A program made the translations under genes and the position numbers. This document shows positions 50,733 through 59,172 of a DNA stretch of 64,000 bases, piece by piece (within the stretch, counting starts at the first letter, position 1; every line of letters begins with the position of its first letter). Source of the DNA: an uncultured Eubacteriales bacterium (GTDB lineage: Bacteria; Bacillota; Clostridia; Oscillospirales; Oscillospiraceae). A model generated the notes under the pieces. It searched no databases. It was not told where the DNA came from and was given only the letters and a program-made list of their open reading frames with translations. Where the stretch lies: the NCBI GenBank assembly GCA_900549475.1, contig UROF01000001.1, positions 124,001 through 188,000 on the forward strand. The letters run 5' to 3'.

Positions 50733-51662
50733 TTAATTTCTCAACGTCATTTCTGTGCCAACGATATCTTTCCAGGTATCGATGATGGGACGAATCACCG
50801 CCGGCCCGATCCGGGAAATGATCACCAATTCTCCCTGTTCTCTGGCCTGGCAGGGTTTATAGTCGATATATTTTCCGACGACATCCACTTGATGCCAGCC
50901 GGTATCCAGAGGCAAAAACCCCTTCATCCGCCAGCACTGAGGCGCCAGCTGTGAGAGAAAACTATCCAGTTTCTCCCGGTTCATCGGCTGAGTTGTCCGC
51001 AGAACCAGAGTTTTGGGTTTGGATTCAGAGGAGTTGAGGGATGGTTCACCATCTACATATTGATACTTCCGCAGATCCTCCTGAAGAAATCCCATGTCGA
51101 TCTCTCCATAGGCGGCAGAATAAATAGGCGCGACAGGATTCAGCTCCCGCAGCACTGCCAGCACCTTCTCCTGTTCCTCAGGTTCCACCAGATCCGTCTT
51201 ATTCAGCAGGATCACATGGGCATGCCGGACTTGCCGCGCCAGCTCCTCCCGGCTGCCGCTGTCCTCCAGGAAGTTGGCGGCATCCACCAGACAGATCAAT
51301 CCCGCAAATCGATAGGCGCCGGGCTGCAGCACCTCCACTGCCTGCAGCAGCTCCTCCACATTGGAGGGATCACCAATGCCGGAGCTCTCCACCAGTACAT
51401 AGTCAAGTCCCCGCTGAGCCAGCTCCGCCAATGCTTTGACAAAATCCAGCTTCCGGCAGGAGCAGTATATGGAGCCCTGGCTGATCTCACGCAGCTCCAG
51501 GCCGTCTTTTTCGATCAGTTCACCGTCAATATTTACCTTTCCCAGATCATTTTGAATCACGCCGACCTTCGTACCCTCCAGATCATGGAGGATACGTTTG
51601 AGGAACGTTGTCTTTCCGGCCCCTAAAAAACCCGTCAGTACAAAAAGCTTTGTCTGTTCCAT
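50733..51662 (-). CDS. COG0523/G3E family GTPase (CobW-like metallochaperone)
   Basis: 309 residues from the ATG at 51662 (AGGAG 9 bases upstream). Walker A FLTGFLGAGKTTFL, switch/NDLGKVNID, Walker B-like VLVESSGIGDPS and LNKTDLVEPEE identify the G3E class. The metal site, usually CxCC, reads YCSCR here (C67 and C69), a CxC variant. The C-terminal CobW domain follows from about residue 215 (TQPMNREKLDSFLSQL, CWRMKGFLPLD). Family members deliver or buffer Zn, Ni or cobalt with GTP. Its place between an ArsP-type permease and a thioredoxin is unusual and hints at metal or metalloid delivery. Confidence 0.88.
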   Translation of the reverse strand: MEQTKLFVLTGFLGAGKTTFLKRILHDLEGTKVGVIQNDLGKVNIDGELIEKDGLELREISQGSIYCSCRKLDFVKALAELAQRGLDYVLVESSGIGDPSNVEELLQAVEVLQPGAYRFAGLICLVDAANFLEDSGSREELARQVRHAHVILLNKTDLVEPEEQEKVLAVLRELNPVAPIYSAAYGEIDMGFLQEDLRKYQYVDGEPSLNSSESKPKTLVLRTTQPMNREKLDSFLSQLAPQCWRMKGFLPLDTGWHQVDVVGKYIDYKPCQAREQGELVIISRIGPAVIRPIIDTWKDIVGTEMTLRN

Positions 51663-51723
51663 ACTGTCATCTCCTATAAATCTATCTCGCTCGTGATGTT
51701 TCTCTATACGCAAAGCATTTTAA

Positions 51724-52737
51724 TCAGATAAAAAATTGCTGGAACGCGTTGAAAAAGTACCCTACCAATATGATGCCCACCGTACATATGGCGATAAATG
51801 CCCCCAGCAAGCGAGGCTTCACCGCCTTTTTCAGCATGATCAGAGACGGCAGGCTCAAAGTCGTCACCGCCATCATAAAAGCCAGCACGGTTCCCAGACC
51901 AGCTCCCTTGAACAACAGGCTCTCCGCCACAGGGATCGTTCCGAAGATATCTGCATACATGGGCACGCCTACCACTACAGCCAGGATCACCGCCAAAGGA
52001 TTCTGATCTCCCAAAACGGTTTCTACCCAGGATTGCGGGATCACATTGTGGATGGCTGCGCCTACCGCTACCCCGATAAAAATATACGGCGCAACTTTTT
52101 TAATGGTAGCCTTCAGCTGATCCCTGGCATATTCCAGGCGGTCACGCCGGGTAAGAGAGGCGCTTTCTGTCTCAATGCGGGGAGCGCTGCGGATAAATTC
52201 TTCTACATATCGCTCCATCCCCAACTTTTCCAGCAGCGTACCGCCGATGACAGCAATCACCAGACCTAACACAACATATACCACCGCTACCCGGCCGCCA
52301 AAAATGCTCATCAGCAGTACCAGGGACCCCAGATCTACCATCGGCGACGAAATCAGGAAGGAAAATGTCACACCGATAGGCAAACCTGCACTGGTAAATC
52401 CCATAAACAACGGGATAGAGGAACAGGAGCAAAAAGGCGTCACCGTCCCCAACAGAGCAGCCAGCGTATTGGCCCACAGTCCCCGGAACCGGCCCAGAAT
52501 CCGTCGGGTCCTTTCCGGTGGGAAATAGCTCTGTATATAAGATATTGCGAAAATCAGTACCGACAGCAGTACAAAAATCTTGATCGTATCATACAAGAAA
52601 AAGCGCAGAATGCCACCCCATGTACTATCGGTATCCAGGCCCAATGCTGTTAGGCCCCTGCCGATCAACTCATTCAGCCACTTCATTCCCAGAACCTGGT
52701 CCTGAAAAAAGAACCAGGCCGTCCGAACTGTCTCCAT
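51724..52737 (-). CDS. DUF318/ArsP-type permease
   Basis: Membrane protein of 337 residues with about eight segments. The signature TPFCSCSSIPLFMGFTSAGL and SSPMVDLGSLVLL holds a conserved Cys pair that, in ArsP, binds trivalent organoarsenicals for export; a second half-repeat reads GVPMYADIFGTIPVAESLL. A cytosolic linker lies near residues 165-215. ArsP-like arsenic export or, as in SO_0444, metal export are the likely roles. It follows arsR after an attenuator-like hairpin and leads the GTPase-thioredoxin-ArsC genes. Confidence 0.88.
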   Translation of the reverse strand: METVRTAWFFFQDQVLGMKWLNELIGRGLTALGLDTDSTWGGILRFFLYDTIKIFVLLSVLIFAISYIQSYFPPERTRRILGRFRGLWANTLAALLGTVTPFCSCSSIPLFMGFTSAGLPIGVTFSFLISSPMVDLGSLVLLMSIFGGRVAVVYVVLGLVIAVIGGTLLEKLGMERYVEEFIRSAPRIETESASLTRRDRLEYARDQLKATIKKVAPYIFIGVAVGAAIHNVIPQSWVETVLGDQNPLAVILAVVVGVPMYADIFGTIPVAESLLFKGAGLGTVLAFMMAVTTLSLPSLIMLKKAVKPRLLGAFIAICTVGIILVGYFFNAFQQFFI

Positions 52738-52792
52738 TAAAAGATTCCTCCATCCACAATTCTTCGAATTTTATCGATATATTGGCGTTTGA

Positions 52793-52820
52793 AAAAGCTG
52801 CCGGATGTACAGCAGCTTTT
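52793..52820 (-). terminator. Attenuator-like hairpin overlapping the arsR stop
   Basis: 9-bp arms AAAAGCTGC / GCAGCTTTT, followed on the minus strand by a fifth T. It lies between arsR and the permease and would keep basal readthrough low while arsR is still made. Confidence 0.65.
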
Positions 52821-53130
52821 ACTCCCTGCCGCAGGGACAACTCGTACCATCTCCATAGAGGGCAGTAGCTTCCACCAAAAGCTGGGCAGCACGGAGGCTG
52901 CCCTCTTTACTGATAGCATAATGCATCCACTTCCCTTCCGGACGGCTGACAACGATCCCGGAGTCGCAGAGGATCTTCATATGGTAGGACAAGGTGGACT
53001 GGCTGATTTGCAGGTCGGACAAAAGGACACAGGCGCACTTTTCTCCGCCCCGGAGAATCTCCAGGATCCGCAGACGATTTTCATCTGCCAGGGCTTTAAA
53101 AATTTTTGCTTCCTCTGTATAGTTTCGCAA
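52819..53130 (-). CDS. arsR: ArsR family repressor
   Basis: 103 residues. The winged helix reads IFKALADENRLRILEIL, KCACVLLSDLQISQSTLSYH and SRPEGKWMHYAI. The CxC (KCAC) is at the position of the arsenite-binding pair of ArsR, and a further pair (SCPCGRE) ends the protein. It starts with TTG at 53130, with AAGGTGA 5 bases upstream and no ATG nearby. It should repress the operon until arsenite or another thiophilic ion binds. First gene of the arsR-permease-GTPase-thioredoxin-arsC operon. Confidence 0.9.
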   Translation of the reverse strand: MRNYTEEAKIFKALADENRLRILEILRGGEKCACVLLSDLQISQSTLSYHMKILCDSGIVVSRPEGKWMHYAISKEGSLRAAQLLVEATALYGDGTSCPCGRE

Positions 53131-53170
53131 GCGCTCACCTTCTCACATTGATTTTTTTCGATGCAAGCGC

Positions 53171-53199
53171 AGTATAGCACTCAGATCGATGTTTGTCAA
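53171..53199 (-). promoter_or_regulatory. Promoter of the arsenic operon
   Basis: On the minus strand TTGACA (53194-53199) and TATACT (53171-53176) with a 17-base spacer. CATCGA occurs in the spacer and again near position 53160, possible operator half-sites. Confidence 0.75.
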
Positions 53200-53271
53200 T
53201 ATAAATATATTCTGATTTTCAGGCCGCTATTTCCTTTTTCATTCAGATCTTAGTGCACCTTTTAAGCAAAA

Positions 53272-53299
53272 AGGCGGCACAGCCTATGCTGTGCCGCCT
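53272..53299 (-). terminator. Terminator of the double-cubane operon
   Basis: 12-bp arms AGGCGGCACAGC / GCTGTGCCGCCT followed on the minus strand by TTTTTG, 41 bases after the DUF3343 gene. Confidence 0.9.
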
Positions 53300-53340
53300 G
53301 AACGTGCGGTATACGGTTTTAAATGGGATGTGGCGGGGCC

Positions 53341-53610
53341 TTAACAGTAGCGGTCCCGGTGGGGATCAATATCCCGTGGCAGTTCGGCGATCCCCGCAAT
53401 GGAGATGCCGCTGTCTTTCACACACTGCCGCACCGCCTCAATATCCTCCTCCCATACCAGCAGGGACATTCCGCAGCAGGCGCTGGCTGACCGGGGCACA
53501 GGGCAGATCCGGGCATTGGCACCATGCGAGCGGATGTATTGATAAAGGGCCATTCCCTCTGTGTGGTTGTGAAAGAGGACATAGTAATCGATAATCTCTG
53601 AGGATGCCAT
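53341..53610 (-). CDS. DUF3343 family small protein (putative Se/S carrier-like)
   Basis: 89 residues of DUF3343 type: YYVLFHNHTEGMALYQYIRSHG, then the conserved RICPVPRSASACCGMSLLV with a Cys-Pro-x-Pro-Arg and a Cys-Cys pair. The fold is thought to resemble SirA/YedF-type sulfur or selenium carriers, but no function is proven. Its ATG overlaps the stop of the double-cubane protein by one base (TGATG), so the two are made together. The coupling suggests a role in building or servicing the iron-sulfur protein (inference). Confidence 0.82.
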   Translation of the reverse strand: MASSEIIDYYVLFHNHTEGMALYQYIRSHGANARICPVPRSASACCGMSLLVWEEDIEAVRQCVKDSGISIAGIAELPRDIDPHRDRYC

Positions 53611-54884
53611 CAGCCCAGCATTTCCACGAAAGCACCGATGCGGGTACGCAGCTGCTCGCTGTCGCCGTCGTCATAGTCGGTCTCAATACCCAGGACCGGG
53701 ATACCAGCCTCTTTCAGAGCCCGCTCCACACTGTAGCCTTCGGTGTCATAGAGGCAGCAGAACTTCAGGTTCACATCGATCACGCCGTCCACCTGATACT
53801 CCTGGGCCAGGCGCAGAATATCCTCTACACGGCCAGGATTGGGAGTAAAGCAGGCACAGTTGTTCTTCATGTACCGCTTGGACAGAGCCATGTACTGCTC
53901 GTCCAGAGTGGTGAGCCCCTCCTCCACCAGGTTTTCAAAGTACCGGGTGCCGGTGCACATCTCCTCACAGACCACAGCGGCGCCGCTGGTCTCCACAATG
54001 TGATGGAGCTTCCAGTTGGGGATGGCCATGGGGGTACCGGTGATCATAATGCGTTTGGTGCCCTTCTCAAAGACACTGATACCCTGACGATTGCGCTCCT
54101 CCAGCTCATCGGCCAGCTTGTTGCACATTTCCGCACAGCGGGCAGGATCATCAAAGAAGGCAATCTGGGTCACCAGCAGGGCATCGGCGCCGCTGATGGG
54201 GATATTATCCGGGTTCTTACGGGCTTCAAATACCCGGGCCAGGGCCTTACGCTTGTTATTGATGAGGCGGATAGCCTCATCCAGCTTCTCTGCCGTGATG
54301 GTATTACCGGTAAACTCCTCCACCTTCTTGGCAAAGGCAGCGATCTCATCCTTCCATTTAATGATGTCGCACTCCCGCTTCATCTGAGGCAGGTCCATGA
54401 TGTACATAGGAACGTCTTCACCCAGGATCTCATAAGCCTTCTTCTTGCCGTCACAGGTGGTCTCACCTACATACATATCGGCAATCCGGAAGAAGGGACA
54501 GGTGCGGCCCAGCCGGGCGCCTACAGAGGCTTTTACCAGGGGGCAGGTGCTCTTAGGCAGGACCTTCTCCCCATCAGGAACCCAGAACTGGGAACCGCCG
54601 CACAGGCCGGTGACAATGCCGTTGGCTGCCACCACCACTTCATCGGGAACAAAGACACAGAAAGTGCCGAACACTTTACGCCCCTCTTTCTGTGCCTCTA
54701 AGAGTTCAGCAGGACGGATACCGTGGATATCTGACACCACGAAATCCCAAAATGCCATACCTTCCGGACGGTTCTTCTGGGACAGGTACACGTCGCCAAA
54801 GGCAACCGGCAGTGCCGCGCACAGGCCATCATGGGTATCCACGTCCATTCCCAGCGCTTTCCACATCTCTCTGCGATCAGCCAT
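53610..54884 (-). CDS. Double-cubane-cluster reductase / 2-hydroxyacyl-CoA dehydratase (HgdB) family protein, copy 1
   Basis: Cytosolic iron-sulfur protein of 424 residues. Cluster-type Cys occur in STCPLVKAS, RTCPFFRIAD, ETTCDGKKKAYE, NNCACFTPNPGR and LKFCCLYDTEG, the pattern of double-cubane-cluster proteins. The characterised homologue from Carboxydothermus takes electrons from an ATP-driven activase and reduces small molecules such as acetylene; its natural substrate is unknown. Lack of a second HgdA-type subunit argues against a true acyl-CoA dehydratase. The ATG at 54884 (AAGGAG 8 bases upstream) is preferred to a TTG at 54890. Its activase gene lies directly upstream and DUF3343 downstream. 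Confidence 0.85.
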   Translation of the reverse strand: MADRREMWKALGMDVDTHDGLCAALPVAFGDVYLSQKNRPEGMAFWDFVVSDIHGIRPAELLEAQKEGRKVFGTFCVFVPDEVVVAANGIVTGLCGGSQFWVPDGEKVLPKSTCPLVKASVGARLGRTCPFFRIADMYVGETTCDGKKKAYEILGEDVPMYIMDLPQMKRECDIIKWKDEIAAFAKKVEEFTGNTITAEKLDEAIRLINNKRKALARVFEARKNPDNIPISGADALLVTQIAFFDDPARCAEMCNKLADELEERNRQGISVFEKGTKRIMITGTPMAIPNWKLHHIVETSGAAVVCEEMCTGTRYFENLVEEGLTTLDEQYMALSKRYMKNNCACFTPNPGRVEDILRLAQEYQVDGVIDVNLKFCCLYDTEGYSVERALKEAGIPVLGIETDYDDGDSEQLRTRIGAFVEMLG

Positions 54885-54936
54885 TTCCAATTCTCCTTAC
54901 CTGAATTATTTCTGATTCACGCACCAGGCGTGGTTA

Positions 54937-55710
54937 TCATCCTTTTCTCGCCATTTCCCGGGCACATAGAGCCGCCCCAACCGCGCCGGCGTAGCGCCCC
55001 TCCGGGACAGCAACTACCTCTGTCCTCAGCTGCCGTCCCAACGCTTCGCGGATATACTCGCTTTCGCACAGCCCGCCGGTAAGGCAGACCAAGCCGCCTT
55101 CCTCCAGACGCCGGGCCTGGGAGGCTACTTTCTTTACGATGGAATCCACCACGGCAAAGGCAATATTCTCCTTCTTCTCCCCTTTGCCGATAAGGCTGAT
55201 GACCTCAGATTCCGCAAAAACGGTACACATGGAGCTGATGGACACACCGCCTCCCTGCTGCGCCAGATCGCACATATCGTCTGGCCGCAGTCCCAGTGTA
55301 TTGGCCATGACTTCCAAGAAACGGCCAGTACCAGCGGAACACTTGTCATTCATGATAAAGTCCTTTACCATGCCGCCTTCCACCCGGATGATCTTAGTAT
55401 CCTGTCCACCGATATCGATGACTGTAAGGTCCCGGCTATGGTGGAGCATCATAGCCCCTTTGGCATGGCAGGTGATCTCTGTAACCGCCTTTTGGGAATA
55501 TGGGACGGAAACACGGCCATATCCTGTGGAAACACAGCCATTCTCCCCAGGATCATATCCCGCCGCACAAAGCCGCCGGCGGATCTCCTCCGCTGTGTCC
55601 ACACTGCTCCAGCCGGTAGGCAATACAAAAGAGCAGACCAAGTCCTCACCATTTAAGACAGCTGTCTTTGCGCAGGTCGAGCCGATGTCGATCCCGATAC
55701 AATATTGCAT
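54937..55710 (-). CDS. ATP-dependent activase (BadF/BadG/BcrA/BcrD, HgdC-like)
   Basis: 257 residues with an ASKHA (actin-like) ATPase fold: YCIGIDIGSTCAKTAVL is phosphate loop 1, VIDIGGQDTKII loop 2 and CLTGGLCESEYI the adenosine motif. Cys in NDKCSAGTGRFLE and SISSMCTVFAESEVIS bridge one [4Fe-4S] cluster between two subunits. ATP hydrolysis drives a low-potential electron into the partner double-cubane protein encoded 52 bases downstream, and possibly into the divergent second copy as well. First gene of the activase-reductase-DUF3343 operon. Confidence 0.92.
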   Translation of the reverse strand: MQYCIGIDIGSTCAKTAVLNGEDLVCSFVLPTGWSSVDTAEEIRRRLCAAGYDPGENGCVSTGYGRVSVPYSQKAVTEITCHAKGAMMLHHSRDLTVIDIGGQDTKIIRVEGGMVKDFIMNDKCSAGTGRFLEVMANTLGLRPDDMCDLAQQGGGVSISSMCTVFAESEVISLIGKGEKKENIAFAVVDSIVKKVASQARRLEEGGLVCLTGGLCESEYIREALGRQLRTEVVAVPEGRYAGAVGAALCAREMARKG

Positions 55711-56049
55711 AGTTCCTTATCTCCTGTCAGGCCTATATCGTTATTGTTATGGTATCATATTACTTCCTCTGCTACAAGGCGTTTATCTATAAATTAAATA
55801 GAAATTTTAAATTTATTGAATAAAAATATATATGCAAATATCAGCCGTTTTTTATTAAATTAATTTAAAAATATCGTGAAAATATTTTCTTTTAGTGCAG
55901 CATCTCGAGAAATGCAACTTTGTATCACTTTTTATCAATTATTGACTGTATCTATAGTATTGTGATACGCTTGGACAAAAGCAGCCAAATGCTGCAAAAA
56001 TTTTAGCCGGAGCCTAATGGCTCCGGCTGAAAGCAAGGAGAATAACAAA
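55711..56049. other. AT-rich divergent regulatory region of the double-cubane genes
   Basis: No gene seen in this 339-base gap. A 7-bp inverted repeat GTATCAC (55922-55928) / GTGATAC (55962-55968) surrounds TTGACT (55942-55947), a possible -35 box for the second copy. Two hairpins follow in the probable leader: GCAGC-CAAAT-GCTGC (55981-55995) and the perfect 10-bp AGCCGGAGCC-TAAT-GGCTCCGGCT (56005-56028), the latter ending 7 bases before the AAGGAG. The minus-strand promoter of the activase was not pinned down. Confidence 0.55.
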
Positions 56050-57201
56050 ATGGAATTACGAACGGAATTACCAGAAATCTTCGCTGAATTTGCCGACCAA
56101 AGGAAAGCTTCTTTTCTCCATGTAAAAGAGCTGAAAGATAACGGTATCCCAGTGATCGGTGTGTTCTGCACCTACTTCCCCCAGGAGATCGCCATGGCAA
56201 TGGGGGCCTGCGTGGTGGGTCTGTGCTCCACCTCTGATGAAACCATCAAGGATGCAGAGCGGGATCTCCCCAGCAATCTCTGCCCCCTTATCAAATCCAG
56301 CTACGGCTTTGCCCTCACAGATAAGTGCCCCTTCTTCTATTTTTCCGATCTGATCGTAGGAGAAACTACCTGCGACGGCAAGAAAAAAATGTACGAGTTC
56401 CTGGGAGAATTCAAGCCTATCCACATCATGGAACTTCCCAACCGCCAGAGTCCCGATGGCTACGCCATGTACCGCCATGAGATCATCCGTTTCCGGGAAG
56501 TACTGGAGGAACGGTTTGGTGTTACCATCACGGAAGAGCAGATTCGGAGGGCCACACATATCCGGAATGAGGAGCGCAAAGCATTGAAAGCACTTTATGA
56601 GCTGATGCGCCTTGACCCAGCTCCTATGAAAGGAGAACAGCTTTACAATGTCTTGTACGGCTCCACTTTCCGTTTCGACAAAGAGCAGGTGATCCAGGAG
56701 ATCTATGCTCTGATCGAGAAGGTAAAGAGAGAGTATGCCGCAGGGGAACATCTCAAGCCGATGCCCCGCATCCTGATCACCGGTTCCCCTTCCTCCGGCG
56801 GAGCGATGAAGGTAGTACGCGCCATTGAGGATAACGGCGGCGTGGTGGTTGCCTATGAGAACTGCGGCGGCTCCAAGTCCTGTGATGAATTGGTGGATGA
56901 AAATGACCCGGACATCTATGGTGCCCTGGCACGGCGATATCTGAATATCGGCTGTTCCTGCATGACGCCCAATCCCAACCGCTTTGCTCTGTTGGGACGA
57001 CTCATCGAGGAATACAAGCCGGACGCTGTGGTAGAGATCGTTCTGCAGGCTTGCCATACCTATGCTGTGGAAAGCCTGCAGGTCAAGCGCTTTGTTCAGA
57101 GCAACTATGGTCTGCCGTATCTGAAAATCGAAACCGACTACGCCACCTCGGACATCGGACAGATCAACACCCGAGTATCTGCCTTAATGGAAATGCTGTA
57201 A
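56050..57201 (+). CDS. Double-cubane-cluster reductase / 2-hydroxyacyl-CoA dehydratase family protein, copy 2
   Basis: 383 residues, paralogous to the gene at 53610-54884. Matching Cys motifs are SNLCPLIKSSYG, DKCPFFYFSD, ETTCDGKKKMYEF, NIGCSCMTPNPNR and VLQACHTYAVES; the region after that lacks the CC pair of copy 1. It ends with the same KIETDYATSDIGQINTRVSALMEML type of tail. The ATG at 56050 follows AGCAAGGAG; a frame extending to 56017 crosses the leader hairpin and is not used. It is divergent from the activase gene and has no activase of its own, so both copies may share one. Its stop lies 2 bases from the stop of the convergent cobalamin gene. Confidence 0.82.
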   Translation: MELRTELPEIFAEFADQRKASFLHVKELKDNGIPVIGVFCTYFPQEIAMAMGACVVGLCSTSDETIKDAERDLPSNLCPLIKSSYGFALTDKCPFFYFSDLIVGETTCDGKKKMYEFLGEFKPIHIMELPNRQSPDGYAMYRHEIIRFREVLEERFGVTITEEQIRRATHIRNEERKALKALYELMRLDPAPMKGEQLYNVLYGSTFRFDKEQVIQEIYALIEKVKREYAAGEHLKPMPRILITGSPSSGGAMKVVRAIEDNGGVVVAYENCGGSKSCDELVDENDPDIYGALARRYLNIGCSCMTPNPNRFALLGRLIEEYKPDAVVEIVLQACHTYAVESLQVKRFVQSNYGLPYLKIETDYATSDIGQINTRVSALMEML

Positions 57202-57203
57202 TC

Positions 57204-59171
57204 TCAGCCAAAGGAAAACACATATACCGGGTTCTGCCCCCGCATCAGATGATAGCTGCCGACAGTACTGTCCCGGGCGGTCACTACAGAAACCACCTCA
57301 GATTCTGTAAAGTGAAATTCCTTTAAGCAATTTGTCAATTCAGAAACAGACTCCAACGATACCGCTGTAGCCACAATGCGGACCCGTGGATTCTTCTCCA
57401 GCAGCATGGCAATGATCTCTTTCAGATTGCCGGAGCTGCCGCCGATAAAAACATGGGTGGGCGCTGGCAGCTGGCTGCAAGCTTCCGGAGCGGTCCCGGT
57501 TATGATCTCCAGATTTTCCGCTCCAAACCGACGGCGGTTCTCGCGAAGGAGGGCGACCGCCTCCTCCCTGCACTCCACTGCGTACACCCGTCCCCGCCAG
57601 GCCTGAAGGGCCATCTCTATGGATACGGAACCTGTACCTGCCCCGATATCCCAGCATACCGCATGGTCAGGAAGCCGCAGTTTGGACAGACACACGGCCC
57701 GCACCTCACTCTTAGTCATGGGGACAACGCCTCCAGGGCCACCGCCTCGCAGGAACACCTCATCCGGCAAGCCGCAGGGGAATGCTGCACCATCTTTTAC
57801 CCCCTCGATCAGCACAGCGCTCAGAGAAGAAAATGATGTATCCATCAATTCTTCTGCTGTTCCTACGGTAATCCGCTCATCGGGATAGCTGAGCCGCTCC
57901 CCTACTGCCGCAGATACATGCCCCAAGCCCGCTTCTGTCAACCGCCGGAAGAGTTCTGCCGCACCGTTTTCGCCGCCCACCAGGACAAAGGCTCCCCGCC
58001 CGGACCGCAAGATCGGTGCAATGGCTAGCGTACGGCCATGGGCACTGACAGTCACTATGTCCTCATAGGATCTGCCCAGCCGGGCACAGAAATAAGAGAG
58101 GGAGCTGATTCCCGGCAAAACCTCTACCTGGCAGTCCGTTAAGAGAGGAAGGAGCTTCTTTGCTCCGCTGAAAAAGCCCACATCACCGGACATTACCACC
58201 ACAAAATTGTGAAACTCACGGTGATTCCGGATATAGTCTGCAATGACCTCCGGCTTAATGGCGGCAAACGTGGATTGTCCGGGCCTCGCCGCCGACAGCA
58301 TCCGTTCCGCGCCGATGACGCAGTCCGCCTCCTCAATAGCTCGGCACACCTCGCCTGTCATAGCCTCACCACTGCCAGGCCCGATCCCCGCCACAGTCAC
58401 CCGTGGCCTCCAGACCAAGCCAAAACGTTGGCACAAATATCCGATCACTTCCGAAAAAGGCAGTCCCTCCCGTTGGGCCGGACGGCCGATCACCACCAGA
58501 GTAGCCCCTGCCTCCGCCGCTGCTGCTGCTTTCTCTGTAAAACCACCGGGAGCTCCTCCCTCTTTAGTGACCAGATATTTTGCATCGACAGCTCGCAGCA
58601 TAGCGGTATTCATCTCACGGGAAAACGGTCCCTGCATGGCAATGATATGGGCGGGCGCCAGTCCTGCCGCCTGGCAGGAAGCCAAGGATTCTTCCATTGG
58701 CAGTACCCGGGCGTAGGCACGCTTGACAAATTCTTTAATTCCAGTGTAAAGCAAAAGTTCTTTACTGCCGGTTGTCAGCAATATATTTCCGTTGGTATGG
58801 TTCAAATATTCCACCGCATGGGGGATATCCGGTACGAAAACGGCACATTCCGGTGATGCACTGCCGGAACGGATCAGGCGCAAATACGGCGTCTCCGTTT
58901 CCGCGCAGGCAGCAGCGATATTTTCCGTCACAGCAACGGCATAAGGGTGAGTGGCATCCACCACTAGGTCAAATTTCCTCTGTCGGAGCAGCGTCTCCAT
59001 CTCTTTCTCCGGTAACCGGCAGGCAGAGATGGTAAGATTGTCCGCTGGCGAGAGCAGCGTTTCACCATACTCCGTGGCCACGCAGGCCATAACCTCCACC
59101 GGCTGACCGGAGAGAAACTCCACCAGCTTCCGCCCCTCTGTCGTCCCGGCAAAAACACAGATTTTTTTCAT
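57204..59171 (-). CDS. Trifunctional cobalamin enzyme: CobK/CbiJ reductase - CbiE - CbiT fusion
   Basis: 655 residues joining three enzymes of corrin ring synthesis. Residues 1-250 are precorrin-6A reductase (CVFAGTTEGRKLVEFL, VDATHPYAVAVTENI, TTGSKELLLYTG, TKEGGAPGGF). Residues 257-457 are the CbiE methyltransferase (VTVAGIGPGSGEAMT, VMSGDVGFFSGAKKL, LPGISSLSYFCARLG). Residues 475-655 are the CbiT methyltransferase with SAM loop DIGAGTGSVSIEMAL. CbiE-CbiT methylate C5 and C15 and CbiT decarboxylates the C12 side chain. The ATG at 59171 follows AGGAGG; a longer frame to 59204 is unlikely. Last gene of the operon. Confidence 0.92.
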   Translation of the reverse strand: MKKICVFAGTTEGRKLVEFLSGQPVEVMACVATEYGETLLSPADNLTISACRLPEKEMETLLRQRKFDLVVDATHPYAVAVTENIAAACAETETPYLRLIRSGSASPECAVFVPDIPHAVEYLNHTNGNILLTTGSKELLLYTGIKEFVKRAYARVLPMEESLASCQAAGLAPAHIIAMQGPFSREMNTAMLRAVDAKYLVTKEGGAPGGFTEKAAAAAEAGATLVVIGRPAQREGLPFSEVIGYLCQRFGLVWRPRVTVAGIGPGSGEAMTGEVCRAIEEADCVIGAERMLSAARPGQSTFAAIKPEVIADYIRNHREFHNFVVVMSGDVGFFSGAKKLLPLLTDCQVEVLPGISSLSYFCARLGRSYEDIVTVSAHGRTLAIAPILRSGRGAFVLVGGENGAAELFRRLTEAGLGHVSAAVGERLSYPDERITVGTAEELMDTSFSSLSAVLIEGVKDGAAFPCGLPDEVFLRGGGPGGVVPMTKSEVRAVCLSKLRLPDHAVCWDIGAGTGSVSIEMALQAWRGRVYAVECREEAVALLRENRRRFGAENLEIITGTAPEACSQLPAPTHVFIGGSSGNLKEIIAMLLEKNPRVRIVATAVSLESVSELTNCLKEFHFTESEVVSVVTARDSTVGSYHLMRGQNPVYVFSFG

Positions 59172-59172
59172 C

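Noticed and set aside
53610..57201. Call as a true 2-hydroxyacyl-CoA dehydratase for amino-acid fermentation.
   Set aside because: No HgdA/HgdB subunit pair, CoA-transferase or acyl-CoA dehydrogenase genes adjoin; the Cys pattern fits double-cubane reductases better. The assignment should stay open.
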